Shown: positions 19,922 to 28,949, counted from the stretch's first letter. The stretch is DNA of 64,000 nt from Streptomyces sp. NBC_01689 (GCF_036250675.1 NZ_CP109592.1:7750001-7814000); one strand, 5' to 3'. Notes: generated by a model not told the origin, from the sequence alone. A program made the numbers and translations.

Positions 19922-21003
19922 CCATGACCCTCACCACGCATCAGACCGCCCCGGCCGTGGAGAAGGCCGCCACCGTCGAATTCCGAGGCCTGCGCCGCTC
20001 GTTCGGCTCGACCGTCGCCCTCGACGGGCTCGACCTGACCGCCCGGCCCGGCGAACTCCTCGCCCTGCTCGGCCCGTCCGGCTGCGGCAAGACCACCGCG
20101 CTGCGGATGCTCGCCGGCTTCGAACACCCCGACTCCGGCGAGGTGCTCGTCGACGGCGAGGACGTCACCCGCGTCCCCGCCCACCGCCGCGACGCGGGCA
20201 TGGTCTTCCAGTCGTACAGCCTCTTCCCGCACCTCAGCGCCCTCGACAACGTGGCCTTCGGACTGCGGATGCGCAAGGTGCGGACGGCGGAGCGGCGCTC
20301 CCGCGCCGCCGAACTGCTCGACCTCGTGGGCCTGGCCGACAAGGGCGAGCGCTACCCCCACCAGCTCTCCGGCGGCCAGCAGCAGCGCATCGCACTGGCC
20401 CGCGCCCTCGCCCTGCGCCCGCGTGTCCTCCTCCTCGACGAGCCGCTCTCGGCACTCGACGCGAAGGTGCGGCTCAGCCTGCGCGAGGAGATCCGCAGGC
20501 TGCAGCAGGAACTCGGCATCACCACCCTGTTCGTGACGCACGATCAGGAGGAGGCGCTGTCCATGGCGGACCGCGTCGCCGTGATGCGGTCCGGGCGCCT
20601 CGAACAGTGCGCGGCGCCCGCCGAGTTGTACGGACGGCCGGCCACCGCGTTCGTCGCCGAGTTCGTCGGCACGATGAGCCGGATCCCGGGCCGTCTGGAC
20701 GCCACGACGGTCGAGGTCCTCGGACAGCGGCTGCCGGTCGACGGGGACGCGCCCGACGCGCGGGAGGTGGACGTGCTGGTACGGCCGGAGGCGGTTCGGG
20801 TACAGGCCGACGACGCGGGTGACGCCCGGCTCGTGGCCAGTGCGTTCCTCGGGGCCGCCACCCGTGTCACCGTGCGGCTCGCGGACGGCACCGAGGTGAA
20901 GGCCGACCTGCCCACGCACGAGGCCGCCGCGCTCGGCCCGGGCGAGCCCGTCACCGTGCGTCTGCCCGAGCGGCCGGTACTGGTCGCCGAGCGCGCGCAC
21001 TGA
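19918..21003 (+). CDS. ABC transporter ATP-binding protein with TOBE domain
   Basis: 361 residues. Walker A GPSGCGKTT (near residue 57), Q-loop VFQSYSLFPH, signature LSGGQQQRIALARA, Walker B VLLLDEPLSALDAK and H-loop VTHDQEEAL are all intact. The C-terminal region (about 250-355) is a TOBE-like regulatory domain, typical of the PotA/FbpC/PhnT group. ATG 19918 overlaps the permease 2 stop. It powers the importer encoded just upstream. Confidence 0.94.
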   Translation: MTMTLTTHQTAPAVEKAATVEFRGLRRSFGSTVALDGLDLTARPGELLALLGPSGCGKTTALRMLAGFEHPDSGEVLVDGEDVTRVPAHRRDAGMVFQSYSLFPHLSALDNVAFGLRMRKVRTAERRSRAAELLDLVGLADKGERYPHQLSGGQQQRIALARALALRPRVLLLDEPLSALDAKVRLSLREEIRRLQQELGITTLFVTHDQEEALSMADRVAVMRSGRLEQCAAPAELYGRPATAFVAEFVGTMSRIPGRLDATTVEVLGQRLPVDGDAPDAREVDVLVRPEAVRVQADDAGDARLVASAFLGAATRVTVRLADGTEVKADLPTHEAAALGPGEPVTVRLPERPVLVAERAH

Positions 21004-21091
21004 CCGGCCCCGCCCCCGGCCCCTTCCCCGGCCGGACCCGCCGCCGGACCTCCCCCCGCCGGACCTCCCCCCACTGATGAGAGAGAACACC

Positions 21092-22573
21092 GTGACCCCT
21101 CGCGCCACCCGCCGACTCCCGCTCCAGGCCGTCCTGTTCGACATGGACGGCACGCTCGTGGACACCGAGCGACTGTGGTGGGAGGCGGTGGAACAGGTGG
21201 CCGCCGGACTCGGGTACCCGCTCACCGGGGAGGACCAGCCGGAGATCCTCGGACGGCCCGTCGAGTACACCGCCGCGTGGCTGGGCACGGTCACGGGAAC
21301 ACCGGCGGAGGGCATCGCCGCCGGGCTGCACCGGGAGTTCGCGGAGCGGGTCCGCACCGGGATCGTGCCCCGCCCGGGCGCGCTGCGGCTGCTGCGGGAC
21401 CTGGCGCGCGAGGGCGTTCCCACCGCCCTGGTGACCGCGTCCCCGCGCGCCGTCGCGGACACCGTCCTGGACGCGCTCGGCGCCGCGCACTTCGCCACCT
21501 CCGTGACCGCCGACGACACCGAGCACACCAAGCCCGCCCCCGACCCCTACCTCGCCGCCTGCCGCGCCCTCGGCGTCGACCCCGCCCTGTGCGTGGCCGT
21601 CGAGGACACCGAGACCGGCGTGGCCTCCGCGGAGGCCGCGGGGTGCGCGGTGCTCGCCGTGCCCTCGCTCGCGCCGATCGACTCCGCACCCGGACGCACG
21701 GTCCTCAGCAGCCTGGAGGAGGTGACGCCGGACCGTCTGCGGGGCATGGTGTCACCGCGCGAGCTGCGGGTGATGAGCTGGAACCTCTGGTACGGCGGCA
21801 CCAAGGTCGACGACCACCGTGAGAAGCAGCTCAAGGTCATCACGGAGACCGGCGCGGACGTGGTCGGCCTCCAGGAGACGTACGGGAACGCCGCGCAGGA
21901 ACTGGCGGACGCGCTCGGCTGGCACCACCACCGGGCCGGTGACAACCTCGGCATCATCAGCCGCCACCCGGTCACCGCGCGCCTCGGCGACCCGGAGTTC
22001 GGCTTCTACGGCGGGACCGGGGTGCGGATCCGGCTGGAGGACGGCCGGGAGGTGGCGATCTGGACCACCCACCTCGACTACACCCCGTACGGACCCTACG
22101 AGGCCCGCTTCGACGGACTCCCCGCGGCAGAGCTGATCGCCCACGAGGCCGTCCGGCTGGGCCAGATGCGGGAGATCCTGCGCGAGATCGACGCGGCGGC
22201 CGACCCCGCCGTCCCGGTGATCCTGGTCGGTGACTTCAACAGCCCCTCGCACCTGGACTGGCCGGACGTGGAGTGGCCGGTGACCAGGGCCGCCGAGGAG
22301 GCGGGCCTGCGCGACTCCTACCGCGAGGCACACCCCGACCCGGTGCGGGAACCCGGCCACACCTGGTCGCCGGTCCACGCCCTCCACGAGGACGGCAGCG
22401 GCCGCCCCGAGCCGCAGGACCGCATCGACTTCGTCCTGCACGACGGCCGCGGCCTGCACGTACGCGACTCCCGCACGGTCGTCACCGGCACCCCGCGCAC
22501 CTGGCCCGACGTATCAGCCAACGCCTGGCCCTCGGACCACGCGGCAGTACTCACCACGTTCACCCTCGACTGA
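21092..22573 (+). CDS. HAD phosphatase fused to an EEP-family phosphodiesterase
   Basis: 493 residues in one uninterrupted frame. Residues 12-215 are a HAD-IA phosphatase: FDMDGTLVDTERLWW (Asp17 nucleophile), LVTASPR, KPAPDPYLAACRALG and VEDTETGVASAEAAG. Residues 223-493 are an endonuclease/exonuclease/phosphatase domain with the metal and catalytic motifs MSWNLWYGG, LQETYG, TTHLDY, GDFNSPSH and SDHAAVLTTF. Both halves look catalytically complete. There is no signal peptide, so it should work inside on imported substrate. GTG 21092 has GAGAGA five bases upstream; ATG 21077 has none. It starts 88 bp after the ABC ATPase, so a phosphodiester could be imported, cleaved and dephosphorylated in sequence. 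That pathway is inference. Confidence 0.9.
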   Translation: MTPRATRRLPLQAVLFDMDGTLVDTERLWWEAVEQVAAGLGYPLTGEDQPEILGRPVEYTAAWLGTVTGTPAEGIAAGLHREFAERVRTGIVPRPGALRLLRDLAREGVPTALVTASPRAVADTVLDALGAAHFATSVTADDTEHTKPAPDPYLAACRALGVDPALCVAVEDTETGVASAEAAGCAVLAVPSLAPIDSAPGRTVLSSLEEVTPDRLRGMVSPRELRVMSWNLWYGGTKVDDHREKQLKVITETGADVVGLQETYGNAAQELADALGWHHHRAGDNLGIISRHPVTARLGDPEFGFYGGTGVRIRLEDGREVAIWTTHLDYTPYGPYEARFDGLPAAELIAHEAVRLGQMREILREIDAAADPAVPVILVGDFNSPSHLDWPDVEWPVTRAAEEAGLRDSYREAHPDPVREPGHTWSPVHALHEDGSGRPEPQDRIDFVLHDGRGLHVRDSRTVVTGTPRTWPDVSANAWPSDHAAVLTTFTLD

Positions 22574-22593
22574 CCCCGCCGGGCCCCGTGCCT

Positions 22594-22830
22594 AGGGGTG
22601 CGGGGAACGGCGCGCTCAGCCCCCACCCACCCACCCGCACGCGCCACGCGACGCCGGGCCCCCGTGCCCGGGGGCGCGGGGCCTGGCGCGCCCAGCCCCC
22701 ACCACCCGCACGCGCCACGCGACGCCGGGCCCCCGTGCCCAGGGGCGCGGGGAACGGCGCGCCCAGCCCCCACCACCCGCACGCGCCACGCGACGCCCGG
22801 CCCCCGCCTAGGGGCGCGGGGAACTGCGCA
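22594..22830. repeat. Tandem copies of a Streptomyces dispersed repeat (about 70-bp unit)
   Basis: The core AGGGGCGCGGGGAAC recurs with small changes at 22594, 22670, 22741 and 22810. Each is followed by CAGCCCCCACC and CCCGCACGCGCCACGCGACG blocks; the spacing is 76, 71 and 69 bp. The core is the widespread Streptomyces GGGGCGCGGGGAAC element, which also forms the 16023 hairpin. The remainder of the 508-bp gap 22574-23081 is C-rich with no gene. Confidence 0.75.
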
Positions 22831-23009
22831 CGCACCCCCCACCCACCCGCACCCAACCCCACCACCCCCACCCACACCCCCCACTCGGGCAACGGGGGCG
22901 AAGCCCCCGGAACCGACACCACCCCCACCCCCGGAGGGCCCCGCAACGAATCACCGCCGGACGGCCCCCGCACGCAACGATCACCCCACCCGCACGCAAC
23001 GGCTCCTCC

Positions 23010-23039
23010 TTGTCCACGCCGACCAGGCGCCCTTACCGT
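23010..23039 (+). promoter_or_regulatory. Candidate promoter of the davA-like/davB-like pair
   Basis: TTGTCC (23010-23015) and TACCGT (23034-23039) are separated by 18 bp and lie about 43 bp before the davA-like start. This fits a vegetative-type promoter, which would make the pair separately transcribed from the ABC operon. Confidence 0.4.
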
Positions 23040-23081
23040 CTACCTGGCCCCCAAACCCATCCGTACCGGTGAGGAACACGC

Positions 23082-23870
23082 ATGCGCACAGCCCTGCTCC
23101 AGAGCTCCGGCCGACCCGGCTCCGTCGTCGAGAACCTCAAGGTCCTCGACGAGGCCGCGGGCCGTGCCGCCGCCGCGGGCGCCGGGCTGCTGGCCGCACC
23201 CGAGATGTTCCTCACCGGCTACGCGATCGGCGACGGCATCGGGCGACTGGCCGAGCCCGCGGACGGCGACGCCGCCGACGCGATCGCCGAGATCGCCACC
23301 CGGCACGGCGTGGCCGTCGCCTACGGCTACCCCGAGCGCTCGGGCGAGCGGGTCCACAACTCCGCGCAGCTGATCTCCGCCGACGGCACCCGGCTCGCGA
23401 ACTACCGCAAGACCCACCTCTTCGGCTGCTTCGAGCGCGACCACTTCACCCCGGGCGACCAGCCGGTGGTGCAGGCCGAGCTGAACGGCCTCCGGGTGGG
23501 CCTGATGATCTGCTACGACGTGGAGTTCCCGGAGAACGTCCGGGCGCACGCGCTCGCCGGCACCGACCTCCTGGTGGTGCCGACCGCGCAGATGCACCCG
23601 TTCCAGTTCGTCGCCGAGTCCGTGGTCCCCGTGCGCGCGTTCGAGAACCAGATGTACGTCGCCTACGTCAACCGGGTCGGCGTGGAGGGGGAGTTCGAGT
23701 TCGTCGGGCTGTCCACGCTGGCCGGGCCCGACGGAGTCGCCCGCACCCGCGCCGGACGCGCCGAGGAACTCGTCCTCGCCGACGCCGATCCCGCCTTCCT
23801 CGCGGCCTCGCGCGAGACGAACCCGTATCTGCGGGACCGCCGTCCCGGCCTCTACGGCTCGCTCGTCTGA
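23082..23870 (+). CDS. Carbon-nitrogen hydrolase, DavA-like amidase
   Basis: 262 residues, the nitrilase-superfamily fold. The catalytic triad is Glu41 (APEMFLTGY), Lys110 (NYRKTHLFG) and Cys144 (MICYDVEFPEN). Through most of its length it follows, from memory, Pseudomonas DavA, which hydrolyses 5-aminovaleramide. Streptomyces 4-guanidinobutyramide hydrolase is a close relative. ATG 23082 has GAGGA six bases before it. The next gene encodes a DavB-like flavin 2-monooxygenase, so the enzyme probably hydrolyses the amide which that monooxygenase makes. Substrate choice (lysine, arginine or an aromatic amino acid) is open. Confidence 0.9.
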   Translation: MRTALLQSSGRPGSVVENLKVLDEAAGRAAAAGAGLLAAPEMFLTGYAIGDGIGRLAEPADGDAADAIAEIATRHGVAVAYGYPERSGERVHNSAQLISADGTRLANYRKTHLFGCFERDHFTPGDQPVVQAELNGLRVGLMICYDVEFPENVRAHALAGTDLLVVPTAQMHPFQFVAESVVPVRAFENQMYVAYVNRVGVEGEFEFVGLSTLAGPDGVARTRAGRAEELVLADADPAFLAASRETNPYLRDRRPGLYGSLV

Positions 23871-23916
23871 CCGTCCAGCCCTCCCCCCGAGCCTTGTCGC
23901 AAGGAGCCCGTACCCC

Positions 23917-25626
23917 ATGACGTCCACGGTGCCCACCGCCGTCCAGCACACCGACGCGCAGCAGCCGCCGATCACCATGTTCGGCCCGGACTTCCCGTAC
24001 GCGTACGACGACTTCCTCGCGCATCCCGCGGGCCTCGGCCAGATACCCGCGACCGAGCACGGCACCGAGGTCGCGATCATCGGCGGCGGCCTCTCCGGCA
24101 TCGTCGCCGCCTACGAGCTGATGAAGATGGGCCTCAAGCCCGTCGTGTACGAGGCCGACCAGATCGGCGGCCGGCTGCGCACGGTGGGGTTCGAGGGGTG
24201 TGACCCGTCGCTGACGGCCGAGATGGGCGCCATGCGCTTCCCGCCGTCCTCGACCGCCCTCCAGCACTACATCGACCTGGTGGGACTGGAGACGCGGCCG
24301 TTCCCCAACCCTCTCGCGGAGACCACGCCCTCGACGGTCGTCGACCTGAAGGGCGAGTCGCACTACGCGACCACCGTCGACGACCTGCCGCAGGTCTACC
24401 GCGACGTGATGAACGCGTGGAACGCCTGTCTGGAGGAGGGCGCCGACTTCTCGGACATGAACCGGGCCATGCGCGAGCGCGACGTCCCGCGCATCCGCGA
24501 GATCTGGGCGAAGCTCGTGGAGAAGCTCGACAACCAGACCTTCTACGGGTTCCTCTGCGACTCGGACTCCTTCAAGTCGTTCCGGCACCGCGAGATCTTC
24601 GGCCAGGTCGGCTTCGGCACGGGCGGCTGGGACACGGACTTCCCGAACTCGATCCTCGAGATCCTGCGCGTCGTCTACACCGAGGCCGACGACCACCACC
24701 GCGGCATCGTCGGCGGTTCCCAGCAGCTTCCGCTGAGGCTGTGGGAGCGCGAGCCGGTGAAGATCGTCCACTGGGCGCCCGGGACCTCGCTGGCCTCGCT
24801 GCACGACGGCGCCCCGCGCCCGGCGGTGACCCGGCTGACGCGTACGTCGGGCAACCGGATCACCGTGACCGACGCGAACGGCGACATCCGCACCTACCAG
24901 GCCGCGATCTTCACCGCCCAGTCCTGGCTGCTGCTCTCCAAGATCGCCTGCGACGACTCGCTCTTCCCGATCGACCACTGGACGGCGATGGAGCGGACCC
25001 ACTACATGGAGTCCAGCAAGCTCTTCGTCCCCGTCGACCGCCCGTTCTGGCTCGACGAGGCCGTCGACGACGAGGGAAACCCGACCGGGCGGGACGTCAT
25101 GTCGATGACGCTCACCGACCGGATGACGCGCGGCACCTACCTCCTGGACGACGGACCGGACAAGCCGGCCGTCATCTGCCTCTCGTACACGTGGTGCGAC
25201 GACAGCCTGAAGTGGCTGCCGCTGTCGGCGAACGAGCGGATGGAGGTCATGCTGAAGTCGCTCGGCGAGATCTACCCGAAGGTCGACATCCGGAAGCACA
25301 TCATCGGCAACCCGGTGACCGTCTCCTGGGAGAACGAGCCCTGGTTCATGGGCGCGTTCAAGGCCAACCTGCCCGGCCACTACCGCTACCAGCGGCGTCT
25401 GTTCACGCACTTCGTGCAGGACGCGCTGCCCGAGGACAAGCGGGGCATCTTCCTCGCGGGCGACGACATCTCGTGGACGGCGGGCTGGGCCGAGGGCGCC
25501 GTGCAGACCGCGCTGAACGCGGTCTGGGGCGTCATGCACCAGCTGGGCGGCACGACCGACCCGACCAACCCCGGCCCCGGGGACGTCTACGACGAGATCG
25601 CCCCGGTGGAACTGCCCGAGGACTGA
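23917..25626 (+). CDS. Flavin-dependent amino acid 2-monooxygenase (DavB-like)
   Basis: 569 residues of the flavin amine oxidase family. The FAD dinucleotide motif reads EVAIIGGGLSGIVAAYELMKMG (about residues 49-70), followed by YEADQIGGRLRT and EMGAMRFPPSS. The C-terminal FAD motif is FLAGDDISWTAGWAEGAVQTALNAVWG. It matches, from memory, L-lysine 2-monooxygenase DavB almost end to end, including the N-terminal MFGPDFPYAYDDFLAHPAGLG. Such enzymes oxidatively decarboxylate an amino acid to an amide. AAGGAG precedes ATG 23917 by ten bases. It follows the amidase gene by 46 bp. Arginine 2-monooxygenase, a known Streptomyces route, is an alternative. Confidence 0.9.
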   Translation: MTSTVPTAVQHTDAQQPPITMFGPDFPYAYDDFLAHPAGLGQIPATEHGTEVAIIGGGLSGIVAAYELMKMGLKPVVYEADQIGGRLRTVGFEGCDPSLTAEMGAMRFPPSSTALQHYIDLVGLETRPFPNPLAETTPSTVVDLKGESHYATTVDDLPQVYRDVMNAWNACLEEGADFSDMNRAMRERDVPRIREIWAKLVEKLDNQTFYGFLCDSDSFKSFRHREIFGQVGFGTGGWDTDFPNSILEILRVVYTEADDHHRGIVGGSQQLPLRLWEREPVKIVHWAPGTSLASLHDGAPRPAVTRLTRTSGNRITVTDANGDIRTYQAAIFTAQSWLLLSKIACDDSLFPIDHWTAMERTHYMESSKLFVPVDRPFWLDEAVDDEGNPTGRDVMSMTLTDRMTRGTYLLDDGPDKPAVICLSYTWCDDSLKWLPLSANERMEVMLKSLGEIYPKVDIRKHIIGNPVTVSWENEPWFMGAFKANLPGHYRYQRRLFTHFVQDALPEDKRGIFLAGDDISWTAGWAEGAVQTALNAVWGVMHQLGGTTDPTNPGPGDVYDEIAPVELPED

Positions 25627-25649
25627 GGGCCCGCGCCCGCCGTGGTCGC

Positions 25650-26579
25650 TCAGACCCCGGCCGCGCGGGCCAGCGCGTACACCTCCGCGGCGACGTCCGA
25701 GAGCTCCGAGGCGTCACGGAGCGATGACTGGAGGTCGATCAGGAACTCCCCGACCCCGTCCACCTGGTGCGCCGCCAGGTCCTCGGCGATCTGCGCGGCG
25801 CTGCCCGTGAACAGCGGCCGTTCGGCACCCCCGTGGGGTTTGGCCGAGTACTGCGCGTTGACCCGGACGCAGACCTCGATCGGCCGTGTCCGGCCGCGCT
25901 CGGCGGCCAGTTCCCTCAGCCGGGTCCACTCCTCGGTGAGCTGGGCGACGCCCTGGGCGACCGGCATCCAGCCGTCGGCGCGGTCGACCAGCCGCCGCAG
26001 CGCCCGCGGGCTGTTCGCCGGGAGGTACACCGGGATGGGCCGCGCGGGCTTCGGTCCGACCTCGGACGGGGCGACGACGGTGAGTTCGCCCTCGTACGAC
26101 ACCGGGTCCGGTCCCCAGACCGCCGCGCAGACGTCCAGGATCTCGTCGAGGACCTTGCCGCGCTTCTCGAAGGGCGCCACGGAGGCGGCCGCGTACTCGT
26201 CGTGGGACCAGCCCGTGCCGAGGCCCGCCACGACCCGGCCGCCACTGGCCGCGTCCAGCGTGGCGAGCGAGCGTGCCAGCTGGAAGGGGACGTGCAGCGG
26301 CGCCACGAGGACGCTCGTGCCGAGCCGGGCCCGTCCGGTCGACGCGGCCGCCAGGGTCAGGGTCACCAGCGGGTCGGCGACCGAGCGGTAGGTGTCGGGC
26401 CAGGGCAGCCCCGGAACCCCGTACAGCCCCTGGGTGGCGGGTTCGGGGAAGAGCACCCGTTCGAACACCCACAGGCTCTCGTATCCGGCCTCCTCCGCCG
26501 CGCGGGCCACCGCCGGCACGTCGCGCCCGATGTCGTACTGCTTCATCTGCGGAAGGCCGAGTCCGAGCCGGATCGCCAT
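25650..26579 (-). CDS. LLM-class (luciferase-like) F420- or FMN-dependent oxidoreductase
   Basis: 309 residues. The TIM-barrel luciferase-like fold is shown by LGLGLPQMKQYDIGRDVPAVARAAEEAGYESLWVFERV, ARLGTSVLVAPLHVPFQLARSLATLDAASGGRVVAGLGTGW and PIPVYLPANSPRALRRLVDRADGWMP. In actinobacteria most members use cofactor F420. It converges on the davB-like gene with a 23-bp gap. The substrate is unknown, and the neighbours do not suggest one. Confidence 0.9.
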   Translation of the reverse strand: MAIRLGLGLPQMKQYDIGRDVPAVARAAEEAGYESLWVFERVLFPEPATQGLYGVPGLPWPDTYRSVADPLVTLTLAAASTGRARLGTSVLVAPLHVPFQLARSLATLDAASGGRVVAGLGTGWSHDEYAAASVAPFEKRGKVLDEILDVCAAVWGPDPVSYEGELTVVAPSEVGPKPARPIPVYLPANSPRALRRLVDRADGWMPVAQGVAQLTEEWTRLRELAAERGRTRPIEVCVRVNAQYSAKPHGGAERPLFTGSAAQIAEDLAAHQVDGVGEFLIDLQSSLRDASELSDVAAEVYALARAAGV

Positions 26580-26649
26580 ACCAGTCGCCCCTTTGCACGT
26601 CGGTGAGCCGTCCGGTCAACGTACAGCGATCACCGCGAGGTTCACCGGC

Positions 26650-27348
26650 TCACCTTCCACAGTGGCCGGTTCGGTCCCCCAGGGGGGTCAGCATCATCCG
26701 CCCGGTCAGGCCCACCGCCGCGTCGAGCCGGTCCGCGAACTCCCGGGCGAGACCGGGGAGCCCGCGCAGTGCCCACAGGGTGCGCGCCGCCGACCACGCG
26801 GCGTCGCGGGCCCGCTCCAGGCTCCACGCGCCGAGCAGATGGGTGAGCGGGTCGGCGACCTCCAGGAGGTCGGGCCCCGGCATCAGGTCCTCGCGGACGC
26901 GTTCCTCCATCGAGGCGAGGAGGTCGCCGACCCGCTCGAACTCGTCCTCCAGGTCGCCCGGTTCGCAGCCGAGCGCGCGGCAGCTGTCCACGACGGCCAG
27001 CGCCAGATCGTGTCCGACGTGCGCGTTGACGCCCGCGAGCGCGAACTGCAGCGGGTGTACCCCGGGATGGCGCCGGAACTGCAGCAGGGGCCGCCAGCAG
27101 GCGGGCGGGTGTCCCTCCTCCTCGGCGACCGTCAGATACCGCTCGGCGAAACGTACGTCCAGGGTGGCGGCGGCCCCGGGATCGGGGAACTCGCCGGCGC
27201 CGAGGCGCCGGTCGATCTCCTCGGTGACGGTGAGGTAGACACGGTTGAACACCGCGACCCCGTCCCGCTCAGGCAGGTCGGTCCCGAGGGCGCGCATCCG
27301 GGAGACGACCGTGTGCACGGGGGCGGTGAACTGTTCCGACTGCGCCAT
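26650..27348 (-). CDS. DUF5995-family protein
   Basis: 232 residues, recognised as the actinobacterial DUF5995 group (MRALGTDLPERDGVAVFNRVYLTVTEEI...FALAGVNAHVGHDLALAVV). No signal peptide or membrane segment is seen. It is mostly helical, with a histidine/aspartate-rich core (GVNAHVGHDLA), but its function is not known. ATG 27348 has no good ribosome site, so leaderless translation is possible. It lies 107 bp downstream of the uracil permease gene on the same strand and may be cotranscribed with it. Confidence 0.75.
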   Translation of the reverse strand: MAQSEQFTAPVHTVVSRMRALGTDLPERDGVAVFNRVYLTVTEEIDRRLGAGEFPDPGAAATLDVRFAERYLTVAEEEGHPPACWRPLLQFRRHPGVHPLQFALAGVNAHVGHDLALAVVDSCRALGCEPGDLEDEFERVGDLLASMEERVREDLMPGPDLLEVADPLTHLLGAWSLERARDAAWSAARTLWALRGLPGLAREFADRLDAAVGLTGRMMLTPLGDRTGHCGR

Positions 27349-27455
27349 GGGGGAAGGGTCCCAGCCACCGCCCGCCGGGGGTGCCGCCTGGCCGGGCGCG
27401 TCCCCGGATCGGGGGAAAACGCCACCGCCGCGCGTGTCCCCGCCGTCGGCGCGGG

Positions 27456-28862
27456 CTACGGTCCGGCGGGCCGGTCCGGGTTCTCCGGGGCGCGGTCGTC
27501 GTAGGCCGACGTGCCGGAGTCGAGCAGCGGCTCCCCGGTCCTGAGATGGGCCGGGGCCATCACCCGCAGCGCGTGGTAGCCGGTGATCACGACGAGCGTG
27601 CCGAGCGCGATGCCGCTCAGCGAGAACGTGTCCGAGAACTTCAGCGAGACACCGCCGACACCGATGATGATGCCCGCCGCGGCCGGCACCAGGTTCAGCG
27701 GATTGCGCAGGTCGACCCGGCCGTGCAGCCAGATCTGGGCGCCGAGCAGCCCGATCATGCCGTACAGGATGACGGTGATGCCGCCGAGGACGCCGCCCGG
27801 GATCGCCGCGACGACCGCGCCGAACTTGGGGCAGACGCCGAACAGCAGGGCGAAGCCGGCGGCGGCCCAGTAGGCGGCGGTCGAGTAGACCCGGGTCGCG
27901 GCCATCACGCCGATGTTCTCGGAGTACGTGGTGTTGGGAGGGCCGCCGACCGCCGTGGAGAGCATCGAGGCGGCGCCGTCCGCGGAGATCGCGGTGCCCA
28001 GCCGGTCGTCCAGCGGGTCGCCGGTCATCTCGCCGACGGCCTTCACATGGCCCGCGTTCTCGGCGACGAGCGCGATCACGACCGGCAGCGCGACGAGGAT
28101 CGCGGACCACTGGAACGAGGGGCCGTGGAAGTGCGGCAGCCCGATCCAGTCCGCCCTGCCGACACCGGAGAGATCGAGCCGCCAGTGGTCGGCGACCTTG
28201 CCGCCCGCGCCGACCGAGTGGATCTTCCCGAAGATCCGGTCGAAGAGCCAGGAGATCACATATCCGAACACCAGGCCCAGGAAGATCGCGATCCGTGACC
28301 AGAAACCGCGCAGGCAGACCACCGCCAGCCCGGTGAAGAGCATCACCAGGAGCGCCGTCCACTGGTCCTGGGGCCAGTACGTGGACGCGGTCACCGGAGC
28401 CAGGTTGAAACCGATCAGCATGACGACGGCGCCGGTGACGACCGGTGGCATCGCGGCGTGGATGATCCGCGCGCCGAACCGCTGCACGGCGAGCCCCACC
28501 AGGAACAGCACGACGCCCACGACGAACACCGCGCCGGTCACGGTCGCGGTGCTGCCGCCCTGTGCGCGGATGATCGCGGCGACGCCCACGAACGAGAGCG
28601 AGCAGCCGAGATAACTGGGCACCCGGCCGCGCGTGGCGAGCAGGAAGATCACCGTCGCCACGCCGGACATCATGATCGCGAGGTTCGGGTCGAGCCCCAT
28701 CAGGACGGGCGCCACGAAGGACGCCCCGAACATCGCCACCACGTGCTGGGCCCCGAGCCCGATCGTGCGCGGCCAGGAGAGGCGTTCATCGGGGCGGACG
28801 ACGGCTCCGGGCGCGGGGTTGCGTCCGTCGCCGTGCAGTTTCCAGCGCACGCCTAGATCCAT
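27456..28862 (-). CDS. Uracil/xanthine permease (NCS2 family)
   Basis: 468 residues with about fourteen membrane segments. NCS2 signatures are present: GAQHVVAMFGASFVAPVLMGLDPNLAIMMSGVAT near the N-terminus, the substrate-binding VALVAENAGHVKAVGEMTG (about residue 265) and VGGPPNTTYSENIGVMAATRVYS. It should be a proton symporter for uracil (UraA type); xanthine is less likely because the motif carries the uracil-type ENxGH. It starts 121 bp from the divergent alginate-lyase-family gene. The start is the second of two possible in-frame codons. Confidence 0.92.
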   Translation of the reverse strand: MDLGVRWKLHGDGRNPAPGAVVRPDERLSWPRTIGLGAQHVVAMFGASFVAPVLMGLDPNLAIMMSGVATVIFLLATRGRVPSYLGCSLSFVGVAAIIRAQGGSTATVTGAVFVVGVVLFLVGLAVQRFGARIIHAAMPPVVTGAVVMLIGFNLAPVTASTYWPQDQWTALLVMLFTGLAVVCLRGFWSRIAIFLGLVFGYVISWLFDRIFGKIHSVGAGGKVADHWRLDLSGVGRADWIGLPHFHGPSFQWSAILVALPVVIALVAENAGHVKAVGEMTGDPLDDRLGTAISADGAASMLSTAVGGPPNTTYSENIGVMAATRVYSTAAYWAAAGFALLFGVCPKFGAVVAAIPGGVLGGITVILYGMIGLLGAQIWLHGRVDLRNPLNLVPAAAGIIIGVGGVSLKFSDTFSLSGIALGTLVVITGYHALRVMAPAHLRTGEPLLDSGTSAYDDRAPENPDRPAGP

Positions 28863-28949
28863 GGTGCGGCTTCGCTTTCTCTGTACGTGAATCGGTCCGG
28901 ACCATTGTCATGGCTAACCGGGGGTTCTACGCTCACACGGTCCCACTCA

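Noticed and set aside
16989..22573. Phosphonate (AEP) degradation operon
   Set aside because: The HAD domain has the DMDGT motif, not the phosphonatase DWAGT type, and no PhnW-like transaminase is present. Only the transporter type is compatible.
23082..25626. Indole-3-acetamide pathway (IaaM/IaaH) for auxin
   Set aside because: The monooxygenase resembles DavB-type lysine/arginine enzymes along its whole length, and the amidase is a nitrilase-fold enzyme, whereas IaaH belongs to the amidase-signature family.
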